This document shows, piece after piece, positions 24,467-48,400 of a stretch of 64,000 nucleotides of DNA (the first letter of the stretch is position 1; every line of letters begins with the position of its first letter). Position numbers and translations under genes: made by a program. The stretch is from Tubulanus polymorphus (Eukaryota; Nemertea; Palaeonemertea; Tubulaniformes; Tubulanidae), in assembly GCF_964204645.1 (NCBI RefSeq), contig NC_134025.1:10855001-10919000 (forward strand). Direction: 5' to 3'. Below the pieces are notes generated by a model, which saw nothing but the letters and a program-made list of their open reading frames with translations, did no database searches and was not told the DNA's origin.

Positions 24467-24840
24467 TGTCAGTTGCCGAAACAATAAAATATCTATTGTT
24501 TTTCATCAAATATTGTAAAAAAAATCTAGACCATGGAGGCCGCCATTTTTAAAAACCTGGAATCCAAACGCAATGAAACGTCATCTAAGATTTATTTCCC
24601 TGGAACCAAAATTGATTCACTTTTTAATGTAGGTATCATACGTATTTAACCCGTGAGTCAAATAACCCGCGTAAGAACCGCGATTGCATTTTATATCGTA
24701 TCATTCATAAAATAGGGGGTCTTTTTTCTCAGGTGAGATCGGGCTGACGTCATCATTTGAATTTCGGCTTTGAGGTATGTGAATAAATCATATTGAATTG
24801 GATTAGTTCATTTTATTTAGTCGTATCCTCAAACTTCAAA
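24467..24840. promoter_or_regulatory. Shared promoter region of XPO5 and NDUFAF4, with YY1-like site
   Basis: The two start codons are 374 bp apart and diverge, so this interval probably holds a bidirectional promoter plus both 5' UTRs. GCCGCCATTTTT at 24539-24550 matches the YY1 consensus, a common element of animal housekeeping and mitochondrial-gene promoters. No TATA box is evident at a useful place. Confidence 0.6.
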
Positions 24841-26183
24841 ATGGGCAAACACATGTCAAAAATGGTGCGACGAAGCGCAAAAAACTTCAACGTCGAGAAC
24901 AGGGCGCATGCTGCTATCGAAAGACACAAGTTGCACCCGAAACCGGCTCCAAAATATGAATCGTCGCAGCGAGAAGTGAATGAAATCCGAAACAGTACGC
25001 ATATTGCTTTACATAATCAAGTCTAATTCAAATGTTATTTTATTGGAACCTATTTATTAACGGTCTCCGTAATGAGAATAGAAATATTGGGAATGTTCGT
25101 TCTAATTGTTATCATCTTCTGTATTGTCTTACACTCAATTAGCTTCACACACCACGTTCTAGATATGACTTTGATAAAATCTCATGTTGATGATATTGAC
25201 TTTTAGGTGTCGGGCTATACACTATTTTTAGATTTTCCTGAGAAATTTGATGAAGATAAAAAAGATAATAACCTATTGGAACGTTTGAAACAAGTACGCA
25301 TAGAATCGCATGGACCACCACCGGAGGTACGTGAAACTAAGCAATTTTTTCTGCTTCGCTCAACGATGATGCCTACACTGATTGCTTCCTCGAATTATTA
25401 TCTGCTGAGGCTGATAGATTAAAAATATTTTTAACGAAATTCATATGATGGTGAACCTTAGTTGCTTTGACTGGCCTGAAATTTGTCGGGTGAACAGACA
25501 CGGACATAAACAAACATCATAGACTACACGGTTGACTGCTTGCCTCAATAACTGTAGTGAGTAACCTATCTGGTTTAGTTTCACGATCAGATATTTTTCA
25601 CATTGTTTGAACCCATCCCATTGTAAAAGCTTACCACCAACGATTAGGTGACGAACTACAAGAACTGTTGGTCTAGATCTGAGGCAATCTGAGTCAACCG
25701 TTGTCTTAAATCTTCCTCCTAACATTTTGTCTTTTTTTTCCCCAAATGGACGGATTTGTCAATGAAAATTACAATGGTATGATCGATTCGTTGATTCGAT
25801 GAGTCATTCATTTTCAGATTAAACCCAAGACGGTCAGCCCAAGCGTCAAGCCTCTGCCCGAAAACCGCCGAGCGTTCGATAGAAACGAACTGGGCGTCGA
25901 AGAACCGAGTGACATTCCACCCGGAAAGTTGAGCTTGAAACAAGCCCTGGAATTACTCGTCGAACAGCAAACGCGTAAACGAAACACCGACGACGTCTCG
26001 AAAGAATTCAAAATCGAACCTGAAAAAATCGAAGCGATGTTCGAATATTTCAAGCCGTTTAATCTACACATGCCGAAAAAGCCCACTGCCGCTAATAGGA
26101 CTGCCGCATATGAAACCGTGTTATCAGCAGTGAGGGATAAAACCACGCTGATAGGCGACAGTGGTAAAAAGGAGTCTCAATGA
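24841..26183 (+). CDS. NDUFAF4: NDUFAF4, complex I assembly factor
   Basis: Mitochondrial protein needed for early assembly of respiratory complex I. Three coding exons: 24841-25020, 25207-25326, 25818-26183 (TGA at 26181-26183), 221 codons; vertebrate proteins are about 175. Landmarks are RSAKNFNVENRAHAAIERHK near the N-terminus, a central acidic/basic LERLKQVRIESH segment, IPPGKLSLKQALELL and a C-terminal FKIEPEKIEAMFEYFKPF helix, all in family order. The N-terminus MGKHMSK fits an N-myristoylation signal (Gly2, Ser6), which I mention as inference. The exon 1 donor, CAA|gtctaa, is weak; the other junctions are canonical. AATAAA follows at 26286-26291. Confidence 0.92.
25552..25660. repeat. 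Dispersed repeat shared with 23556-23665
   Basis: Intronic copy in NDUFAF4 of the segment described at 23556, in the same orientation, with a few substitutions and short indels. Confidence 0.75.
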
Positions 26184-26547
26184 CAGGCTTTCTTCGTAGT
26201 CTGCGATTTAGGATGGCAGTTCTTTTTTGAAGTGTTGTAGATCGAGTAAATAATAGATTTAGTGTACTTGTATAAATTGTTTGTAAATAAATGTTGATTT
26301 TGCAAAGATGTTTTTTTTAATTATCGCTTCATGTAGTGGAGTTTAGCCTCAACTGTGATGAGCCAGTTAGTATTTGCGAGTAAGTTTGGGTGTACCCGGG
26401 GATCGTAATGTATCGTCGTATCGTTTCGGTTACAACCAACTGGAGGCATTATATCCCTATTTCTAGGTTGTCTCGTTGTGTCACTTGTTGATAGTTGCTA
26501 GGTTTGAAACCAGATGCGGAATACAGTTTTTGAAAGCCTGGATTCTG

Positions 26548-27205
26548 CTATTGTGGTCGTTGTTCGTACTGTTTGTGTTGCCAGTAGTTATCAAGTCGCG
26601 CTTTGAAACTGTCAATGCTGGGTGCATTAACTATATCTTCTGTTAGGCTATTCCAGTTATTTACAACACGACTGAAAAAGTTCTTCCGGATGTTTTTCCT
26701 TGATCGGGATTTTGCCAGCTTCAGTGAGTGCCCCCTAGTTCTACGGTTGTGGTTCTGTGGTATTAGTCTCTCAGAGTTGAGATGGTAGTTCCCGTGTAGG
26801 CAGTTGTAGACGGTGATCATGTCACCACGTGAATGTCTGTAACTCAGCGATGGTAGTTTGAGTTGCTTCATCTGTTGTTGATATGATGAGTCTTTTAGAG
26901 TGGGGACTAACTTTGTTGCTCGTCTTTGGACTTTTTCATAGGAATCCATGTCTTTCTTCTGGTAGGGACTATAGGCTGGAATCGCATACTCTAATATTGG
27001 ACGAACAAGTGCTTTGTACAGAAGGTTGAACGTTTTTTTATCAAGGTGCTCAAAGGATCTCTTGATAACTCCAGTCATTCTATGTCCTCTGTTTACAACT
27101 GAGGTATGCTGTGCTTGAAATGTTAACATTTCGTCGATTGTCACACCCAAGTCTTTTTCTTCAGTTACTGCTCTGAGCTGGTGGTTGGTGTAGTCGAATG
27201 ATCAC
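26548..27205 (-). pseudogene. LINE reverse-transcriptase C-terminal remnant
   Basis: An open frame of about 219 codons with the features of the end of a non-LTR retrotransposon RT ORF: KDLGVTID, a LLYKALVRPILEYA stretch, YEKVQRRATKL and a terminal FFSRVVNNWNSL. The RT catalytic domain and endonuclease are absent: the frame is cut at about 27205, where the foldback begins. It is uninterrupted, so the loss of its 5' part is probably not ancient. CR1/jockey-like by style; the clade is not resolved. Confidence 0.85.
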
Positions 27206-27357
27206 CCGGATGCGTTCGATTTATCCGTCACGTGATAGTTCGGGCTTCCCCGGGGAAGTTTAAAGTAACCTACTCTGGGAATCGCTCGCTTTAAACTTAG
27301 CTGGGGAAGCCCGAACTATCACGTGACTGATAAATCGAACGCGTTCCGGTGATCCCC
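27200..27357. repeat. Long foldback hairpin, about 66-bp arms
   Basis: The left arm from GATCACCCGGATGCGTTCG is answered by a right arm that reads GATCACCGGAACGCGTTCG on the other strand. Both contain GTCACGTGATAGTTCGGGCT and AAGTTTAAAG. The loop is about 25 bp and mismatches are few. Confidence 0.92.
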
Positions 27358-28245
27358 GGGTATACCCAGAGTTACTCGGAAGATAATCGAATGGGCTATT
27401 AGTGGACATCTACTAAAGGATAGATTTGGTCTTAGTTAAGTTTACATCCGAAATTTGAATTTATGGCAATATCTACGGAAGTAACAATGAAACTGTTGAA
27501 ATCAACGATTTTCAGTAACCATGACATGAATAAATCTCATTGAAGAACCTGTGAACCTGTGACGAAGCAAACGTAATGAAGAAAGCGGTATATTTAATTT
27601 TTGCAAAATGTATATATTTCAACCTTCAATAGACACATTTACATCATGACACATTTTTTGCAAACCGGTAATAAGGAAGGAAGCACACAAACTAGGGTAT
27701 ACTCGAAACAACCCCCTCCCTCCGCACTATTTATAACTCCAATAAGTTCAGATAGCTGTCCCTTACATTGTTCATCCATCACACCTTAATATTTATAGCG
27801 CCACGATACTTGGAAACAAGAAGGATCAAGTAAATAAATGTCATCATAGATTGACCCGACAAAAGCTAGTCCTAACTTTTACAAATTGATGAAATTTATC
27901 TGATAAAATGAGTATAAAACCAGATACTTTGGCTGAGAAGTGCCCAACATGAACAAATATGGATGGAAACATTCTCTACACTGCTCTTCAATCATGTGGA
28001 TCAAATTACTATTCAAAAAGATTGTACCCTGTGAGGGATTTGAGCTTGAACCTCAATGGCGTTGAGGCTGTTGTGGCAAGAATCCCTGTCCAAGTGGACT
28101 GGTTCATCTCATCTTCATAGATTTCCTGTTTAGACTGAATCAGTGAACTGTGAGCCGGTCAACTAGAACAAGTTTTTACCGAGGCAAATTCAAACACATC
28201 ATGCGGCTAAAAATCAATACATTGTTAGTTAGTCATTTCTGCAGA

Positions 28246-28425
28246 GCTTAGAAATTAACCTCACTGGCCACCTATCTAGCCTGTACATAACTTTTTTAAA
28301 AATCATGATCAAGCTAACCATATCAGACCCGGCAGTTATAAAAATGAACTGATTACAAATTTCATTGTCGTTGAGCCAGTTAGGAGACACAAGGTTTCAC
28401 CTTTTAGTCATAGGTTTGCCAAGGA
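28246..28425. repeat. SINE-like dispersed repeat, copy C
   Basis: Same order of phrases as the copies at 8683 and 22203 (GAGCTTAGAAATTAACC, CCTGTACATAACTT, AAAATCATGATCAAGCTA, GAACTGATTACAAATTTCAT, GAGACACAAGGT), more diverged. Confidence 0.75.
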
Positions 28426-29569
28426 AGAATGCCACTATTGTTTTTAACAGATTTATGAAAGGTTCTTGGACAGTTTATTGGTCGAGGACGGACAAGTCAA
28501 AGACATCTAAACACGAATACCTTTATCTAAAAACATTATAGACAATTGTTTATCGGCCAAATGTTTAACAGATTCAGCAGTCTGTTGGCAGGATTTAAGA
28601 CTCGTTCCACAATCAAATGGAGGGTATAAAGGGTATAACAACATGGTCAATTTAACAGTCATGTACATGTATTAAAAGCAATGAGACAATAGAAACACAG
28701 TACATTATGTACATGTAATCAAAATCTTATTTAGTTCTTTAATACTGGATATTGAAAATGAGAACTGTTTTCGTTCGTTCCTCAAACTGGCCCCCATTCA
28801 TTATTGTTAGCAACCTCACGATACCACAAAATTTCTTTTTTTGTCGGTTTGCTTAACATAACAGTCACTCCAAAGCAAGTATTATTGAAGATATCCTTGC
28901 AAATTTCAGTATCAAAGACAGACCAGTCATTCATAAAATATGTATGCAAGGTGCAAGTGAGAGAGGGTTAAATTTTCATAACCATTCCATCCTAGGCCTT
29001 TGTTTAATTACTCGGAATATGGATTTGTCGAAAATATCCTTTTTGTCAATCTTAATTTATCATTAGAATTCAATTTAACATAATTTTCACTGACTTTTTT
29101 TCACAAGGATTTTTTTTCCGCAGCCATTCCAAAATTTAATGTGGAATATATATTATCATGATTGAAAAATTTTCAATGTATTTCTCATTTTTTTCGCTGT
29201 ACCCTTTCATTTCAAATCATTAAAAAAATCTAATATCGAGCAAATTCTGCAAATAAAGTTGTGATTTTTTTCTCCTGAAAAATACATATTCAAAGCAGAA
29301 AAAAAGGCTTTACAATACTTATACCGGTAATTACAAAAAAGAAGCGGCTTACTTCATGAAAGATGGGAATCTTTTTTGAAAACATGATCAAAACAGCACA
29401 CAGCATTTGCTGGCAAATCAACAACTCAGAGATGATTAAATAAAATGTACACGAAAACAGTCTCTGAACCGGTCATTGCTGCGCCATTTCATTCCTTAAA
29501 AAAAATGCTCTAAAATAAATTATCGTCCCTACTATATACCGTAATAGATTATACTTATTTCCTGATCAC

Positions 29570-29609
29570 ATCAAAAATACGCGAAGAGTCGTCTTCGTGT
29601 ATTTTTGAT
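29570..29609. repeat. Near-perfect 18-bp hairpin
   Basis: ATCAAAAATACGCGAAGA, loop GTCG, TCTTCGTGTATTTTTGAT. All 18 pairs form, one as G-U. Too short for a canonical pre-miRNA. Confidence 0.85.
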
Positions 29610-30541
29610 AACGTACGAATCCATCACAGTTTTATTTGTATGTACACGACATATGTCTGTTACTATACCTACTATACCTATACAAACACGGTCCATTACA
29701 TGGACTCGCATGAAAAATATACATCGAATACAGTTAAGAAACTACTCGGAGATAACTGGAAACTAACGATAACTGGAAAACGTAGATGGAATCGATATAC
29801 GCCGCAGATATTTCGTAGATCGTCAAACAGTCGGGTAACAACCAATGTTATCGGCGAATTTGAGTGGTTCCGACAGCTCTTTAAAAGTTATCTTTCGAAG
29901 GTCCTGACTAAGGATGAGATGCATCAATGCTTGCAGATCTAAGTGAATGCTGCTGAACGACAAAATCTTTATCGAAGACTTTGAAGTTCGCAATACGTTG
30001 CAAATAATGGTTACAGCATTTCCAGACGTCACATCGTGGAATCAGCTTTAACAAATTCTTTCTCTAATTATTGTGTCAATGGTAACTCGGGTTTCTAAAC
30101 GAAGTATGGAATATAATATCTACAACAGTACTCCTTTTTGTAACCGTTCTATAGGCCAGTGAAACTAAAACATTTTGGTTTAATTGCCTTTACTTCATGT
30201 GTTTGATAAACAGATATGATGGGTATACGATCTTCCCTCGGCAGGGATTTCGGCTTGATGGCATCGCGAGACTCTGCAATGGCAAAAACCTATGCCTGAT
30301 TAGTCCAAGTACGCATTTAGCGACGATGTCAATGAGAAATCATGTTATACTTTTGCCGGGGTAACCTCTATCTACGTCGAGATATGCGTCAATTTACCTC
30401 ACCTCAGCATTTATCCAATGGGCAAACTGCTTAGCAGCAAAGTCTCAATGTCATGATGTTGAATCCCTGCCGATAGGGGATGTACTCAGAAAACAAATCA
30501 AAACTTGAACGGCTCTATGCAGGCCCTGATATCCAAATAAA

Positions 30542-30790
30542 AAAAAACAGGGTTCTTACAGATTTCCCAATTTCATTTTCCATAACTTTTCCATACCCCA
30601 AAAAACAGGGTTCTTACAGGTTTCCCAATTTCATTTTCCATAACTTTTCCATACCCCAAAGCTACATATGGCCGACCTAGAAGAGGCAATGTTGGCCCAT
30701 TCAAAGTAAATAAGTGCCAATAATCAACACCATTGACAAAGTGTTCATGTGGTAAGACATTTAGGTATATAGCCTAAATGTCTTGCCTTT
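30542..30790. repeat. Dispersed repeat, copy 1, with a 59-bp internal tandem pair
   Basis: ACAGGGTTCTTACAG followed by TTTCCCAATTTCATTTTCCA occurs twice in tandem. The downstream part (CCCATTCAAA, GACAAAGTGTT, TAAGACATTTA, ATAGCCTAAA) recurs in the same order at 33463-33652. Confidence 0.8.
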
Positions 30791-30975
30791 TTAGGCTGGC
30801 TTATATCGACAAGCAACGCGACGCTAACTGAGTCCTACCGACTCAATTGAGAGCAACCCAGCATATGATGACTGCACATTTTACAAAACCTGTAAGAACC
30901 CTGTTCCTACAGTAACTCCTCATAACAGCATAAATAAATCTACCGTAGTTAATCGACATTAGGACGTAAGAAGGG

Positions 30976-43628
<12,653 letters not shown>

Positions 43629-45484
43629 ATGTGGCGTCCTCTAACCGGGTTGGTTTCGTCTTCTTACCGATCATCAAGTACGGCACCCTTTTCTCACGCT
43701 GTCTTATCGTAAGTCTCAATCGTGTATGCCTATATATATGTATAAATATATCCAACGTTTATGTTCAGTGATTTAATCCAGTCATCTTGTGCTGAAAATG
43801 ATAATTATCAAAAGCTAGTTTAAATAACTGTTGAACTGTTCAGGCCTACCTGAGTTCAGATATTCGTTGCCATAGATTGAGATATTTTTGGTGTCACTCT
43901 TATCGGATACATGCATGTTGCTTAAAAGCTATCAATTTCAAAGCTATTAAAATGAACCAATGATGCAAACGCTACCCAACTTTTGAGTTGACGTGTCTCA
44001 GTCCAAACTAAATAAGTCATGACTTTTAAAACTGTAGACTTACTTTTCAAGGTAGAGTTTAAAATCATTGCTTGAACATGAGATATATCACGCCTACTGT
44101 GAGAGAGATAGACAAGTGGCAGAGATTAAGGGGGTTTCCACCCTCTTTTAAAAGGCACCCTCAAATTTTCAATAATTCCGAAGGTCTCACTCAAAAAATT
44201 CCTGATTTTCGCCTATGCTTCTCTCCAGAAGCCTGATCCTGGGATTTATAGACCTACTTCATTGTTTAGTGCAGGGATTTGTGCCTTTGGCACATGTAAA
44301 TTCTGTCAATTCAATTAGGCTACCTATTTGGATTCCCCTTAGTAGATCTACTATTGACAAATTGCTAATAGGTCTACATACATAACCATACAATAACAAA
44401 TAGACAAATTAAACCGAAAGATAAGCATCATGAAAAAAAACTTGGTTCAAACTTTAAACATGAATCAAAGAGACTCCTTAGGCTTTAGTTTGAGATTATC
44501 ATGCGGCTTAAATACTGGTCCAACATACTTATCACATAGTTCGATTAAAATTAATGGAAAAATTAATCAAAACTGCGCCTTGTAGTGCAATTCAATAAAA
44601 AAGGTAAAAGGCTGGTGTAGCTGCAGCTAGTTAGTTGTCTCAAACCTCACCCAAAAAACCATTTCACTAAAACTTTTATCCGTAAAAAGGCCTAGGTCGT
44701 CTAAATATATCCAAAAATAAGAAATAAGGAAATTCAAACTATTTTGTCGAATCCGAAATAACTCGTCAAATCATGATTCAAATTGTTGAAGGTTAAACAT
44801 GGGAATATGCTTACGGTGTGGGCTACGGGCACGGTATGTTCTCCATCGCTATCGGGATATCATCGTATCTGTGTGCTCGAATATTTACTTCCTTGAAATT
44901 ACGACAAACACAAATGGAATGCTAACCATCCAGAAACCATCTCCAAAACGCTCGCGAAACACAGCATGATCGACTGTAGATGCCGCCTTAAGCACACCAC
45001 ACATGGCGTCGACAACTCTGTACGCCTCATTTGGCACCGCAAAGCGCAAACTATCTGATATCTAAACTCTGCTATAGCGAACAAAATACTGAATCTTATT
45101 TCTTCCTTCTACTTAATCCATTTCTTCGTCATAGATTCTTTGAACTATTAAATCGAGAAAAGTGACGTTGCAACCACTTTTACCTTTTTGATTTTTGGAA
45201 TTTTTTTCAATAAAAAATATTTCTAATTAACGTTAGACTTTTATATTTGATTATAAAATATTGGTCTTAAATTCCTTGTGAACTACGAATCGAATTATTT
45301 AAGATTATCAAAATTGTGTCGTGAGTTTACAGATTCTAAAATATTTCGTTACATCGGGCGATAAACAAATTTATTTCGCGCTCGATTCGAAGTTCATTTT
45401 TTGACAAGTGGAAATAGAAACCAAGTATTACTGCTGTCCCCAGAGATATATATCGTTGGATTCCTTAATCAAATTGTGTTCGAA
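43629..45484. promoter_or_regulatory. Divergent upstream region of LATS and CEP85
   Basis: The start codons are 1.86 kb apart and point away from each other. The interval should hold both 5' UTRs and promoters; no specific element stands out. AATAAA-like AT-rich blocks and short chance ORFs only. Confidence 0.5.
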
Positions 45485-48400
45485 ATGCAACAGCAAGAAA
45501 ATAAACTTATCACTCCACCGCAGGGTAAAATGAACATTAGCTTTTAAAACCGCCCAAAAAACCCAGTCCAAAAAATCCAGTCTCAATCTGTTGTTGAAAT
45601 TTTCAGAAATAGATTTTTTAGTGAAAGTTGACTAAATTTTTTGATTTGAGATTCATTGTAAATGCTTATCCTTCATCATAATTTTTCGATATTTTACAAT
45701 AATTTTCAGGACCACGCAGTAGATCTGTGACAGATAAAGAATTTGTAACACCAACCGCAACGCAACACGCTGGCAGTGGACGAATTCTTAAAGAACGCAT
45801 CCCAGACCATGAATTGTCTGCTATAAGAGAAGGTAATCTTCGTATAAATCTATATTTCATTTCCTAGGAAGACCAGCCTATCAGATTCCATGCAATAGAA
45901 GAAGGCTGGTGATATTTTGCCAACCAGACATTATTCCTGTTGACGCTGTTTTGCGCACTGAGGGGCGTGACTTCACAGAATTGACGGGAAGTGTGGAGAA
46001 CAGGGGCCAGTTGCTCAAAAGTTGGTTAGAGTTAACCAGTGGATAGTTGACATTGCGACAATTAATAGTTCATTGTTACTATGGTATTTATCCGCCGGTT
46101 ATTTTTAACCAACTTTTGAGCAACTGACCCCAGAGTTACAGAACTCGTTGCTTTTCACTTGACCACTGAGGCTCGATGAATCCGATGAATGTTTTAACTA
46201 CAAACTCAATTCATTACCAATTGAGTTAGCCTCCGGGTTAAAGGTAATACCTTCTATGAAACCGGGCCCTGATGTTTTGTGTTTTCTTTTTTTTTTCTAT
46301 CGTGCAGCTGCTAGTCTCTCGTTTCAAACTCACGACGGCAAAGACTCGTTTATCACCGTTCCGAGCGACGCTAGTTTCAACTCGAGTTGCAATTCGGATA
46401 TTCTTTCACGTCGGAGCCTCGGCGCGGACGTCAGCGTCATCGGTCGACAGTGGCACTCCTGTAATGACATTCGGCCGGGCGATTTCTCCGAGCCGGCTGT
46501 CGAAGTCACGTTCAATGAAGGCGGGCCGCCGTCGAACGAACTTTCATATTCAAGCCAGTATAGAAGGGCCGTGCAGCCGTCGATGCTGCAGCTCGGCGCG
46601 TACAGTCATTCGTCGGAAACGATTCCGAACGTTGTATATTGTCCTTCGCAGCGTACGTGCAGCTCTTATTCGCAATCGTCTACCGGTGCGTCGGCGGCGC
46701 ATTACCCGGCGGCCCGAGTAACTCCGCAGCAACAGATGAATGGCAACTACGGCGTGCCGGCTTACCCGAGCGATTGTAGCGGATATAGTCATTATTCGGC
46801 CTATAAGAGCGTTCAACATCCTGTGACAAACGCGACGCGATGCAGCATACCACCATCAGGAGGTTACAGCGTAATGCGCCACCACAACGCTCATCAGCAG
46901 ATGGCACCCGCGAGCGCTTGTACGAGTCTTTACAGCCAACATGGGCCGTCATCTTCGGTGCACGAAGGTCAGTTTCCGTACGCGCGTGCCGATTGTCCAG
47001 TGCCGCAGTTGTCGTACAATGGTGGCTCGTCGGTTTACGGCGACGAATCCCGACGCGCTACATCCGTTTGTAGCGACATCGGCGATCAGTCATCGGTTAT
47101 TTCGTCGGCTTCAGACGCCGTCGAAAATTTGACCTCCTGGCAGAAAAAGCATCAGATGCACTTGAAAAGACAACAAGAATTGGTGAGTGAATGCTCAATG
47201 TTGATTTATTATATCTAAGTTCATTTTAGTTCGTAGATAATCTAACACTTTAAGTCTAGAGAAAGACCATATGTGGACTGTGGAACTGGCCCATGATTTC
47301 ATCTTGCTCAAATCTTTAGTTATTATTTAATTGATAACTTTTGAATAGTCTCCAAAAAATGTTACCTCCAAATATGGATGCGGTTTAGCTATTCAGAGAC
47401 AATAATTCTCTCTCTGAAAAGCCATAACACACAGTCTTGTTTGGAGGTAACATTTTAAATTATATATTTGACTTGAGAAATGAAGCCTTGTTATTGAATG
47501 TATCGCCTTTTTCAGTCGGATGACGGGATTCATAAATGGTCGGCACTTCAACGCGCTGCTGATGGTATCATTCGAGAGAAAGACATGATCATCGAAAGGT
47601 TTGTCTCGAAAAGAAAAAGTTTTCCTTATTGAGTACCTACAATTTTCCGCTGAACAGCAGTTAATGTCTTTATGAAGAATCGGGTTTTCACTTTCGTAAC
47701 GAAGGTTTTAAAAACTTTTAGACAAAAGACGCAACTTCTCAAAATGGAACAACAGAGCACCATTCACGAAGAGAACCTTAAACGGGCACTTTCATTGGGC
47801 CTCACCAAGGACTCGAACATCGATACTTTAAGTTATCGTTATCAAGTAAGTACCAGTAGGATAACCTGTTTGAAATAAATTCATAATTTTAGGTGACTTT
47901 TGCTTGAAACTGATGTAAAAACTCTGCTAAAAAAATCTAATTCGTGTATCTGCCACTTAGCTTGAAAAAAATAAATGGGGCCATAAATGATGAATGATAG
48001 AAAATCGTTTTTGAATTTTCAGGATATGCAACTTGAAAATAGCGCGCAGAGGGTTCAATTGTCTGAGCTTTTGGCAAAGAAAGATCAAGAGATTGAAAGC
48101 CTTCAGCAAAAATTGGGGTTTGTTATTTCAAGGGATCCTGATGATAATCTCCCCTTTAGGACGAGCCCACCCATACACATTTCACCATGGATTTGGTGAC
48201 AACATATTAGCTTGATGTATACAGAAATATAAAGGTGTTTTAGTGAACATCTTACCCCTAATTTTTTATTGTCAGGATTAGAAACTAGTAATTCTTCAAT
48301 GTTACTGAAAAGATTTCAACTTCTATGCCGATGTAGCACCAACCATAATTCTGAATTTGCTCATGATTTTAACAAAATGCACTGGACAAAATATCATGAA

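Larger units (their letters stand above)
26376..27378. mobile_element. Inverted-repeat-bounded block holding a LINE fragment and a foldback
   Basis: The left edge CGAGTAAGTTTGGGTGTACC and the right edge, read on the minus strand as CGAGTAACTCTGGGTATACC, are inverted relatives followed by CGGGGATC. Between them lie the reverse-transcriptase remnant (26548-27205) and a 66-bp-armed hairpin (27200-27357). The arrangement suggests an RT fragment trapped in or beside a foldback element. Confidence 0.65.
27379..30541. other. Gene-poor interval between NDUFAF4 and LATS
   Basis: No spliced gene is recognised. It contains a SINE-like copy at 28246-28425, an 18-bp-stem hairpin at 29570-29609 and an open frame of 100 codons at 29640-29942 (+) with no recognisable domain. 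The minus-strand AATAAA (TTTATT at 29631-29636) could end a LATS 3' UTR of about 1.3 kb. Confidence 0.45.

Noticed and set aside
28889-29045. Two further ATATCCTT strings (U12 donor matches)
   Set aside because: They lie in a gene-poor interval with no exon before them and no paired branch and acceptor.
29640-29942. 100-codon plus-strand open frame
   Set aside because: No recognisable domain, low-complexity Tyr/Thr start and no splice context; may be LATS 3' flank by chance open.
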